The translations under genes and the position numbers were made by a program. The notes under the pieces are model-generated. The model had not been told where the DNA came from. It saw only the letters and a list, made by a program, of their open reading frames with translations, and made no database searches. From Phycisphaerales bacterium (GTDB lineage: Bacteria > Planctomycetota > Phycisphaerae > Phycisphaerales > UBA1924), in NCBI GenBank assembly GCA_019747615.1, contig JAIEQQ010000062.1:1-5387 (forward strand): a stretch of 5,387 bases of DNA, written 5' to 3'. Numbering within the stretch: position 1 is the stretch's first letter; each line of letters begins with the position of its first letter. Shown in pieces: positions 1 through 5,377 of the stretch.

Positions 1-1
1 C

Positions 2-1705
2 GTGGGCTCGCTGGCGGCGTCGATGGCCTTGGCGCAGTCGTCGAGCTCCGGCGTGGCGGCGATCTCGGCATCGCTGGCGAGCCGGGCGCAGCACAACGAT
101 TTCGAGAAGGTCGTTGGCGATATGGCGCGGGCGAGTTCGTCGGTGGCCTTCGGCGAGAAGGGCAGCGGCAAGACGGCGCTGCGGCTGCAGATCCAGCACG
201 CGGCGGCGCTCCACAACGCTGCGAACCCGACCGAGAAGGTGCTGCTGGTCGCTCACGATGATCTGACGGCGTTTCTTGAGCGGCTGCACGCGCGGCTCGT
301 TCGACAGACGCGCAAGGGTGAGACGACTCCGAGCGATTCGTTCAAGCTGACGCGGTTGGTTGATCATGCCGATGCGGTGCTGCACGCGGTGGTGCCGCGG
401 CTGGTGGATGTGTTGATCGAGAACGGCGCGGGGGTCACGGCGGTGCCGGGTGCGCTGCCGGATCCGGCGGCGCTGGACTTGGGGCCCGAGCCGCGCCGAA
501 CGGCGCGGGCGCAGGAGAAGGTGTGGCGGCGTGATTTGTTGTTGCTGCAATCGATTTATGACCGGGGCGAGGGGGCGGGCGATCGGGCCAAGTCGCTGCG
601 TCGGGGCGTGGGCGTGCGACGCCCGCTTGGTGAGTATGTTGGCTATGTGATCGCGCGCATCGGCTGGCTGGTGCCGGTGGTCACGCTCTTGTGGATTTAT
701 CAATCGCGGCGGACCGCGACAGGGCTGGATCTGCCGGATTCGACGACGGGTTTCCTGGGCTGGCGCGAGTGGCTGGGTCTGACCGGCACGCCGGATGGCA
801 ACGCGGTGGGCTGGGCGACGTTCTTCTTCGGCAGCACGCTGGTGTGGGTGCTCTTTGTCATCCAGCGGTGGTGGACGCATCGCGTCATGTTCAATCGCGT
901 GACGAGGCGCGTGTACAAGCAGGTGCGGATCACCGGGCGCGGTGAGCACAGCGTTGCCCAGAGCCTGCACGAGCTGCCGACGGGCTGGCGCGGCGGCGGG
1001 GTGATGCCGGTGACGGACGCCGACGCGACGCGGATGGCGATGATCCAGCGATTGCGACGCGTGCTGAAGCCCTTTGGATACGCGACGCTGGTGGTCGTTG
1101 TTGATCGGGTTGATGAGCCGGCGCTGATCGGCGGCGATGTTGAGCGCATGCGGACGGTGGTGTGGCCGCTGTTCAACAACGCGTTCCTTCAGCAGGAGGG
1201 CGTCGCGGTCAAGATGCTGCTGCCGATCGAGCTGCGGCACGCGCTGATGCGCGAGTCCGCGGCGTTTTTCCAGCAGGCCCGCATGGACAAGCAGAACATG
1301 GTCGAGCAGCTCGGCTGGACCGGGCCGATGCTCTATGACATCTGCGACACGCGCATCGCGGCGTGCCGCGTGATCGGCGCAACCGGGCGATCGCTGACGC
1401 TGTGTGATCTGTTTGCGCCCGAGATCACACGTGACTCGCTGATCGAAGCGCTGGAGCAGATGCGGCAGCCTCGCGACGCGTTCAAGTTCGTATACGCGTG
1501 CATCATTGATCACTGCGCACGAACGGTCGAGGCCCGCGTGCGGCCGACCGAGAGCGAGGACGCGCTGACGGCCAGCGGGGCCGATGGTGCGCCGGCAGCG
1601 GATCTGCACGTGGGGTATCGCGTGTCGAAACAGGTCTTTGATGAGACCCGCAAGGCGCAGGCGGAGCGGCTGCGCCAACTGGCCATGGGTGTTCGGCCCG
1701 CGTGA
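2..1705 (+). CDS. KAP-like membrane P-loop NTPase (5' end uncertain)
   Basis: Predicted ATPase anchored in the inner membrane. Counting from the GTG at position 2, a Walker A motif GEKGSGKT lies at residues 51-58. Two hydrophobic segments follow at about 213-233 and 270-289. A Walker B-like strand VVVVDRVDEP lies at about 364-373, then a further strand (VAVKMLLPIEL, 401-411) that resembles the sensor-1 strand of such ATPases. Two membrane helices placed between Walker A and Walker B are the hallmark of KAP-family NTPases, so I infer a KAP-like or related STAND-type protein; the usual DDxDR form of Walker B is here DRVDEP, which makes the family call tentative. The C-terminal part (about 430-567) is charged and ends in a likely helix. 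The window starts one base before the GTG, so the true start may lie upstream, although Walker A at residue 51 suggests little is missing. The stop lies 14 bases before the BtpA-family gene, which suggests an operon. The substrate or partner is unknown. Confidence 0.75.
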   Translation: MGSLAASMALAQSSSSGVAAISASLASRAQHNDFEKVVGDMARASSSVAFGEKGSGKTALRLQIQHAAALHNAANPTEKVLLVAHDDLTAFLERLHARLVRQTRKGETTPSDSFKLTRLVDHADAVLHAVVPRLVDVLIENGAGVTAVPGALPDPAALDLGPEPRRTARAQEKVWRRDLLLLQSIYDRGEGAGDRAKSLRRGVGVRRPLGEYVGYVIARIGWLVPVVTLLWIYQSRRTATGLDLPDSTTGFLGWREWLGLTGTPDGNAVGWATFFFGSTLVWVLFVIQRWWTHRVMFNRVTRRVYKQVRITGRGEHSVAQSLHELPTGWRGGGVMPVTDADATRMAMIQRLRRVLKPFGYATLVVVVDRVDEPALIGGDVERMRTVVWPLFNNAFLQQEGVAVKMLLPIELRHALMRESAAFFQQARMDKQNMVEQLGWTGPMLYDICDTRIAACRVIGATGRSLTLCDLFAPEITRDSLIEALEQMRQPRDAFKFVYACIIDHCARTVEARVRPTESEDALTASGADGAPAADLHVGYRVSKQVFDETRKAQAERLRQLAMGVRPA

Positions 1706-1707
1706 AC

Positions 1708-1712
1708 GGAGG
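1708..1712 (+). promoter_or_regulatory. Ribosome binding site GGAGG deciding the GTG start of the BtpA-family gene
   Basis: GGAGG sits 7 bases before the GTG at 1720, which is ideal spacing. It lies entirely in the 14-base gap after the stop of the NTPase gene, so the downstream gene can be translated from the same transcript. It supports GTG as the start. Confidence 0.8.
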
Positions 1713-1719
1713 CTGAGGC

Positions 1720-2532
1720 GTGCTGAAGCTCAAACGTGGTTCGCTGATCGGCATGATTCACGTGCGTGCTTTGCCGGGCACGCCGAACTCAAAGGTCGAG
1801 GTTGCGCGGATCGCGGGGCTGGCGGCGATGGAAGCCCAGGCGCTGGCCGAGGCGGGCTTTGATGCCATGTTGATCGAGAACATGCACGACGCGCCGTATG
1901 TCATGGCGCCGCACGACCCGGTGATCGTCAGCGCGATGACCGCGGCGGCGCTTGCGGTGCGGGCGGCGGTGCCGGATCTGCCGCTGGGTGTGCAGGTCTT
2001 GGCGCGGGGCGAGCGCGAGGCTCTGGCGGTAGCGCTGGCGTCGGGGGCGAGCTTCATCCGCTGCGAGAACTTCGTGTTCTCGCACGTTGCCGACGAGGGG
2101 TTGATGATCGAGGCGGCGGCGGGGCCGCTGCTGCGGTACCGGCGCTCGATCGGCGCCGAAGACATCGCGATCTACGCCGATCTTCAGAAGAAGCACGCTT
2201 CGCACGCGATCACGGGCGATCTGCCGATCGATGAGCACGCGCGCGGGGCGGAGTTCAGCGGTGCCGACGGCGTGATTGTCACCGGGCAGTCCACCGGGCG
2301 ACCGGCGAGCGTGAGCGATCTTGAGCTTGTGCGCGCCGCGACGAAGCTCCCGCTGCTGGTTGGGTCGGGTGTGGACGCCGAGAGCGTGGGAGACTTGCTG
2401 CGGATCGCCGACGGCGTGATCGTCGGCTCATCGATCAAGCTCGGCGGCGAGTGGATCAACTCGATCGACCCGAAGCGAGCGGCGGCGCTCGTGAAGAGCG
2501 CCCGCGCCAAGCGGAAGCGCGGGAGCGTCTGA
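1720..2532 (+). CDS. BtpA/SgcQ-family TIM-barrel protein
   Basis: A 270-residue protein, about the usual length for the BtpA family. Recognisable blocks are GMIHVRALPG (11-20), LIENMHDAPY (51-60), FIRCENFV (112-119), DLQKKHASH (154-162), GVIVTGQSTG (184-193), LLVGSGV (212-218) and DGVIVGSSIK (231-240). The alternation of short hydrophobic strands ending in G, D or N with helices fits a (beta/alpha)8 barrel, and the late GSG and GSS segments resemble phosphate-binding loops of such barrels. The founding member, cyanobacterial BtpA, is needed for stable photosystem I, and SgcQ of E. coli lies in a putative sugar-uptake cluster; the reaction is not established for either. No photosynthesis gene is seen here, so a metabolic enzyme role is more likely, as an inference. 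No signal peptide or membrane segment is visible, so it is predicted to be cytoplasmic. It starts with GTG behind a good ribosome site and probably shares a transcript with the upstream NTPase. The C-terminus is basic (ARAKRKRGSV). Confidence 0.9.
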   Translation: MLKLKRGSLIGMIHVRALPGTPNSKVEVARIAGLAAMEAQALAEAGFDAMLIENMHDAPYVMAPHDPVIVSAMTAAALAVRAAVPDLPLGVQVLARGEREALAVALASGASFIRCENFVFSHVADEGLMIEAAAGPLLRYRRSIGAEDIAIYADLQKKHASHAITGDLPIDEHARGAEFSGADGVIVTGQSTGRPASVSDLELVRAATKLPLLVGSGVDAESVGDLLRIADGVIVGSSIKLGGEWINSIDPKRAAALVKSARAKRKRGSV

Positions 2533-2543
2533 GCGGGTGGTGT

Positions 2544-2563
2544 TGAGCGTTCGTGAGCGTGCG
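2544..2563 (+). repeat. Tandem 10-base repeat in the spacer before the M48 gene
   Basis: TGAGCGTTCG is followed at once by TGAGCGTGCG, matching at 9 of 10 positions. It lies 11 bases after the stop of the BtpA-family gene and 4 bases before a perfect palindrome. A spacing of one helical turn would suit a protein-binding site, but chance is possible in GC-rich DNA. Confidence 0.4.
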
Positions 2564-2567
2564 AGGC

Positions 2568-2583
2568 CCGCCCGCGCGGGCGG
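2568..2583. other. Perfect 16-base GC palindrome in the BtpA-M48 spacer
   Basis: CCGCCCGCGCGGGCGG equals its own reverse complement. As RNA it could fold as a 6-pair all-GC stem with a GCGC loop. No T-run follows, so it is not a classical intrinsic terminator. It may be a transcription pause or weak terminator after the BtpA-family gene, or an operator for the M48 gene, whose start is 61 bases downstream. It fills much of the 112-base spacer together with the tandem repeat; I could not identify a convincing promoter there. Confidence 0.4.
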
Positions 2584-2632
2584 TGGTACGCTTCGGAGTC
2601 GTCGTGAAGTGAGAGCTGGGGAGTTGACCATC

Positions 2633-2637
2633 GGAGG
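2633..2637 (+). promoter_or_regulatory. Ribosome binding site GGAGG deciding the start of the M48 gene
   Basis: GGAGG lies 7 bases before the ATG at 2645. It decides against the in-frame GTG at 2537, which has no such site and would put an arginine-rich stretch before the signal peptide. Confidence 0.85.
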
Positions 2638-2644
2638 ACTCGTC

Positions 2645-3619
2645 ATGCTGTGGCGAATGCTGTGCGTGCTGTTCGTGGCGGTGTCGATGTTGAACCTCGG
2701 GGGCTGCCAGACGAACGCGGCGACTGGCCGGTCGCAGTTCCAGTTTTTCTCGCGCGCCGAGGAGATCTCGCTGGGGACGCAGAGCCAGCCGCAGCTCGTG
2801 CAGGAGTTCGGCGGAACGGTACCGGACGCGCAGTTGCAGGCGTACGTCACGGATATCGGCAAGCGGCTGGCGAGCGTGACGGAGGCGGACAACCCGTCGC
2901 TGCCCTGGGAGTTCACGTTCCTGAACAGCGACGTGATCAACGCCTTCGCGCTGCCGGGCGGGAAGGTGTTCGTCTCGCGTGGGCTGGTGATGCAGATGAA
3001 GGACGAGTCGGAACTTGCGCACGTGCTGGGGCACGAGGTCGGGCATGTGACCGCGCGCCATACGAACGAGCGCATGGGCCAGGCGCTTGGGGCGCAGATC
3101 ATTGCCGGCGTCGCGGGGGCGGCGGCTCGGAATCAGGCGATCGCCGAGGTCGCGGCGAACGCGGCGCAGGTGGCGGTGCTCGGGTTCAGCCGCGAGCAGG
3201 AGAACGAGGCCGATGCGCTGGGCATGCGGTACATGACGCGGCTCAACTACGACCCGCGCGGGGCGCTCGGCGTGATGCAGATTCTGCTGGCGGCCAGCGA
3301 CGGCCCGCGCCAGCCACAGATGCTCGCGACGCACCCGTACCCCGAGGAACGCATCAAGCGTGTTCAGCGAGAGCTCGATACGACCTACGCGAGCATGGTC
3401 AACAACCCGCAATACGAGCGCCACACCGAGCGATTCCGCACGCGGATGCTGAGCCGGCTCGCGATGTTGCCGCCGCCGCCGGACGCGGTTGATCGCACGG
3501 CGCTGGCCGATCGCGGCGTGGTGCTGTCATCGCCGGAGACGTGGTGCGGGCACTGTCGCGCCAGCGCAGCGCTGAGCGAACTGGCGCGGATCGAGAACGC
3601 GGTCGCTGCGATGTATTGA
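2645..3619 (+). CDS. M48-family zinc metalloprotease lipoprotein
   Basis: A 324-residue secreted protease. Residues 1-20 form a lipoprotein signal peptide with the lipobox LGGC, so Cys21 would be lipidated; the next residue is Gln, not Asp, which under the E. coli sorting rule favours the outer membrane. The catalytic motif HEVGH is at 130-134. The third zinc ligand is probably Glu186 in ENEAD (186-190), and His230 in ATHPYPEER matches the late His-Pro motif of BepA/LoiP-like proteases, where a His can act as a switch on the zinc. The segment FALPGGKVFVSRGL (101-114) is typical of the family just before the HExxH helix. Such periplasmic M48 proteases degrade or help assemble outer-membrane proteins; that role here is inferred. 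There are no TPR repeats after the protease domain, unlike BepA; instead there is a tail of about 60 residues with PPPP at 276-279 and WCGHC at 300-304. The start is fixed by GGAGG and by the signal peptide. The stop touches the stop of the convergent glycosyltransferase gene. Confidence 0.93.
   Translation: MLWRMLCVLFVAVSMLNLGGCQTNAATGRSQFQFFSRAEEISLGTQSQPQLVQEFGGTVPDAQLQAYVTDIGKRLASVTEADNPSLPWEFTFLNSDVINAFALPGGKVFVSRGLVMQMKDESELAHVLGHEVGHVTARHTNERMGQALGAQIIAGVAGAAARNQAIAEVAANAAQVAVLGFSREQENEADALGMRYMTRLNYDPRGALGVMQILLAASDGPRQPQMLATHPYPEERIKRVQRELDTTYASMVNNPQYERHTERFRTRMLSRLAMLPPPPDAVDRTALADRGVVLSSPETWCGHCRASAALSELARIENAVAAMY
3557..3588. other. Inverted repeat at the end of the M48 gene, possible two-way terminator
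   Basis: CGCGCCAG (3557-3564) and CTGGCGCG (3581-3588) are exact reverse complements around a 16-base loop that can pair further. It lies inside the M48 coding region, 31 bases before its end, and starts 31 bases beyond the end of the convergent glycosyltransferase gene. As the two genes have no spacer between them, a terminator for the minus-strand transcript would have to lie here. No T-run follows on either strand, so this is a weak call and the match may be due to coding sequence alone. Confidence 0.25.
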
Positions 3620-4441
3620 TCAGCGCTTGTCGCCGCAGCCGCCGCAGGGTGTGGTGAGCTGTGCCAGCGCGTGCTCGGGCAGGCGATGGGCCTGGCGGCA
3701 GAGCTCAGCGTGCAGCACCTGGCGATAGTGGGCGAGGCGAACGTGCGGGTTGTCCAGGCCGTTGCCGAACTGGCGTGTGTGGTCCAGATAGATGAGCTTG
3801 ACGGGGATCTCGCGAACGCGGAGACCCAGCGCGGCGCACTGGACCCAGAACTGCATCGGGAACGCGTAGCCCGTTTCGGTGAGGCGCAGCGAAGCGAGCG
3901 ACGAGACGCGATGGGCCTTGAAGCCGCAGAACGAATCGGTGAGGGACCAATCGAGGCGGTCGTTGAGCTCGGTGGTGAGCGCGACGTTGATGGCGCGCCG
4001 GTCGGCGGGCGGCTCGGTGGATTCGTCCATCGACGCGATGTAGCGTGAGCCGCTGATGATGTCGGCGTTGTCCGCCGCGGCGGCGCGGATGAACGCGGGG
4101 ATGGATGCCGGCTCGTGCTGCTCATCGCAGTCCATCGTGATGATCCAGTCGTAGCCGTGGCCCTCAGCGAAGGTGAACGCGTCGCGCAGGGCACGCCCGT
4201 AGCCCATGTTCGTCGGGTGGCGGAGGACATAGACCGGGTGCTGGGCGAGCATCTGCGGCGTGCGATCGGTGCTGCCGTCGTCGATCACCAGGACGTCTTT
4301 GGTGTATTGGAGCACTCGAGAGAGCACGCGATCGATGTAGCGTTCCTCGTTGTAGACGGGGATCGCCACGAGCACGCGCAGATCGCCCCAGGCGTCGTAA
4401 GTCGGAGCCGCGGAAGTTGCGTCGGTGTTGTCCTGGGGCAT
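3620..4441 (-). CDS. Family 2 glycosyltransferase, dolichyl-phosphate-mannose-synthase-like
   Basis: A 273-residue GT-A-fold enzyme that should transfer a sugar from a nucleotide-sugar donor, perhaps to a lipid-phosphate carrier or a surface polymer; donor and acceptor cannot be read from sequence. Motifs in order: VAIPVYNEE (25-33), VIDDGSTDRT (52-61), NMGYGRALRDAF (78-89), the metal-binding DCD of TMDCDEQHEP (Asp104, Asp106), GSRY (131-134) and the acceptor-side block TDSFCGFKAHR (168-178). These match the family well. There is no transmembrane segment, so it is predicted to be a cytoplasmic or peripheral enzyme like the soluble DPM1-like members. The C-terminus carries CGGC (266-269). The chosen ATG has GGAG 6 bases upstream; the frame stays open to 4531 but the upstream starts have no ribosome site and the added residues look unlike the family. 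It runs toward the M48 gene with abutting stops and is preceded by a 257-base spacer, so it may have its own promoter. Confidence 0.92.
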   Translation of the reverse strand: MPQDNTDATSAAPTYDAWGDLRVLVAIPVYNEERYIDRVLSRVLQYTKDVLVIDDGSTDRTPQMLAQHPVYVLRHPTNMGYGRALRDAFTFAEGHGYDWIITMDCDEQHEPASIPAFIRAAAADNADIISGSRYIASMDESTEPPADRRAINVALTTELNDRLDWSLTDSFCGFKAHRVSSLASLRLTETGYAFPMQFWVQCAALGLRVREIPVKLIYLDHTRQFGNGLDNPHVRLAHYRQVLHAELCRQAHRLPEHALAQLTTPCGGCGDKR

Positions 4442-4453
4442 CGGAGGCTCCGA
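4441..4453 (-). promoter_or_regulatory. Ribosome binding site of the glycosyltransferase inside a short inverted repeat
   Basis: On the minus strand the sequence TCGGAGCCTCCGA ends on the A of the start codon. It contains the ribosome site GGAG (4451 down to 4448), 6 bases before the ATG, and TCGGA can pair with TCCGA around a 3-base loop. Pairing would hide part of the ribosome site and the first base of the start codon. The stem is only 5 pairs, so an effect on translation is speculative, while the ribosome site itself is sound. Confidence 0.5.
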
Positions 4454-4586
4454 GCGTGGCTTGAACGGTGAACTGATGATTCCGACGCGCGGGCGAATCG
4501 ACATGATTGGCCGCGTATCCGGTCGTTGCACGCGAGGCAGTACGGCTCACGACTCGCCGAGCTTTGATGATTCGGCTCCGAGCGCG

Positions 4587-4601
4587 TTGCAGATTCCGCA
4601 A
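4587..4601. promoter_or_regulatory. Near-perfect 15-base palindrome, possible operator
   Basis: TTGCAGATTCCGCAA is symmetric around the central T apart from one mismatched pair (A4591 with C4597). It lies about 145 bases before the glycosyltransferase start. The size and symmetry suit a dimeric regulator, but no regulator gene is in the window. Confidence 0.25.
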
Positions 4602-4623
4602 GATTTGTGTGCGAGGAAAGTTG

Positions 4624-4639
4624 GCGTCCGTACGGACGC
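4624..4639. other. Perfect 16-base palindrome GCGTCCGTACGGACGC
   Basis: The sequence equals its own reverse complement and could form a 6-pair stem with a GTAC loop. It lies 59 bases beyond the end of the orphan minus-strand gene and about 180 bases before the glycosyltransferase start. There is no T-run behind it on either strand, so it could be an operator, a transcript-end hairpin of a kind that does not need a U-tail, or chance. Confidence 0.4.
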
Positions 4640-4698
4640 ACCCCCGTGATCCGGTGGCACAGGATGCGCACTTGGGGACACTGCGGGCGTTTGCGGGC

Positions 4699-5331
4699 TC
4701 AGCGCTTCGGCTTGGCTTTGCGGGCGCTCGCGGCCGCACGCGGCATGGGTTGTTCGAGATCCTCGGCGCGGCGTGCCGACTCATTGCCGGGATGCGATGG
4801 TCCCCGCATGCTCTCGGCCTCGACGGCGCGTTGCTTGGATGTCTCGGCGAACGCCGCGAAGCCGAACGGCTCGCCGGTGCCGCTCTCAACACCGCTCATT
4901 TCTTCTTGCAGGCGACGCTGGAGTTCCTCGCTGACCGCGTGGAATGCTCGGACTTCGCTCAGCGGCAGCGTGAACGCCTCGCCGGAGGGCGTCACCACGC
5001 GATAGACCGAGCACTGGACCGCAGCCGAGAGATCGCGATCAGCGTCCGTGCCGGGGATGCTGCACGCAAAGAGCGGATGAACCTCGGCGATCGGGATGCG
5101 CTCGCCTGCGTGCGTGAGGATCGAGAGCCGACCGTCCAGAGCGCTGGGCTCCTTCTGGACGGTGAGCATGGCGCTGAGGGAGTTGAGCATCTCCTGCGCG
5201 ACGTTGGTCCAGAAGAGTTGACGGAGCGAGCGCGTGAACTCCGGGTTGGAACGCGTCGGCGGGCGCTCGACCGCCTGAGAGGGCTTGCCAGATGAGACAC
5301 GCTGGGCGCGACGCGGCTTTCGGTTCTTCAA
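4699..5331 (-). CDS. Protein of unknown function with basic tails
   Basis: I do not recognise this 210-residue protein. Residues 1-28 are rich in Arg, Lys, Ser and Pro and look disordered. Residues 31-59 could form a helix (FTRSLRQLFWTNVAQEML within it). A compact core follows: strands near LDGRLSIL (65-72) and ERIPIAEVHPLF (77-88), a strand-turn-strand YRVVTPSGEAFTLPL (110-124), then a charged helix at about 130-146. The last 60 residues are polar and end in ARKAKPKR. There are two cysteines, 90 and 107. No signal peptide or membrane segment is seen, so it is probably cytoplasmic; the basic ends could bind nucleic acid or another acidic partner, which is only a guess. The start is TTG: an in-frame stop lies 21 bases upstream, AGGAG is 9 bases before the TTG, and no ATG or GTG fits before the core. 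The amino-acid make-up is balanced and unlike the Arg/Ala/Pro-rich products of the other frames here. Confidence 0.75.
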   Translation of the reverse strand: MKNRKPRRAQRVSSGKPSQAVERPPTRSNPEFTRSLRQLFWTNVAQEMLNSLSAMLTVQKEPSALDGRLSILTHAGERIPIAEVHPLFACSIPGTDADRDLSAAVQCSVYRVVTPSGEAFTLPLSEVRAFHAVSEELQRRLQEEMSGVESGTGEPFGFAAFAETSKQRAVEAESMRGPSHPGNESARRAEDLEQPMPRAAASARKAKPKR

Positions 5332-5340
5332 CGTCGGGGT

Positions 5341-5345
5341 CTCCT
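5341..5345 (-). promoter_or_regulatory. Ribosome binding site AGGAG deciding a TTG start
   Basis: On the minus strand AGGAG lies 9 bases before the TTG at 5331. As an in-frame stop (5355 down to 5353) closes the frame just upstream, this site is the main evidence for TTG as start codon. Confidence 0.65.
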
Positions 5346-5347
5346 GG

Positions 5348-5357
5348 GATGATCATC
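5348..5357. promoter_or_regulatory. 10-base palindrome just before the ribosome site of the orphan gene
   Basis: GATGATCATC equals its own reverse complement and ends 2 bases from the AGGAG site. The position would suit an operator or a small leader structure, but a 10-base palindrome is weak evidence. Confidence 0.2.
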
Positions 5358-5361
5358 ACCC

Positions 5362-5377
5362 GGATAGTCGAATAGTC
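5362..5377. repeat. Tandem 8-base repeat in the leader of the orphan gene
   Basis: GGATAGTC is followed at once by GAATAGTC, matching at 7 of 8 positions, in a patch that is richer in A and T than its surroundings. On the minus strand this reads GACTATTCGACTATCC and lies 30-46 bases before the TTG start, where a promoter -10 element could sit. No matching -35 can be judged because the window ends at 5387. Confidence 0.3.

Larger units (their letters stand above)
4442..4698. other. 257-base spacer without a supported gene
   Basis: This stretch lies between two minus-strand genes and should carry the end of the orphan gene's transcript and any promoter for the glycosyltransferase. I see no small gene with a ribosome site. 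It holds a perfect 16-base palindrome (4624-4639), a near-palindrome TTGCAGATTCCGCAA (4587-4601), and two copies of GGCTCCGAGCG (4446-4456 and 4574-4584). No confident -35/-10 pair is visible. Confidence 0.6.

Noticed and set aside
2..2532. Defence island centred on the KAP-like NTPase
   Set aside because: No nuclease, restriction, toxin or other defence effector lies beside it; BtpA-family proteins are not known defence partners, so the idea is unsupported here.
2537..2644. Upstream GTG start for the M48 gene
   Set aside because: It would place 36 mostly Arg/Gly/Ala residues before a complete lipoprotein signal peptide and has no ribosome site, whereas the ATG at 2645 has GGAGG at 7 bases.
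2456..3424. Long minus-strand open frame opposite the M48 gene (322 codons)
   Set aside because: Its product is dominated by Arg, His, Ala and Leu with no motif, and the opposite strand encodes a clear protease with signal peptide and HEVGH. It is a by-product of GC-rich codon use.
3385..4230. Minus-strand open frame overlapping both convergent genes (281 codons)
   Set aside because: The product is Ser/Arg/Thr/Ala-rich and shadows the glycosyltransferase in another frame.
4442..4531. Longer N-terminus for the glycosyltransferase, starting up to 30 codons upstream
   Set aside because: The frame is open, but the upstream starts lack a ribosome site and the extra residues do not resemble the family; the ATG at 4441 has GGAG at 6 bases.
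4507..5295. Plus-strand open frame opposite the orphan gene (262 codons)
   Set aside because: The product is Arg/Ala/Leu/Gly-rich and low in complexity, with no motif, and no ribosome site is evident; the minus-strand frame has a balanced make-up and a good ribosome site.
5039..5359. Minus-strand open frame starting with ATG ATG at 5359 (106 codons)
   Set aside because: It overlaps the orphan gene in another frame and the product lacks a plausible fold; the AGGAG site is inside it, not before its start.
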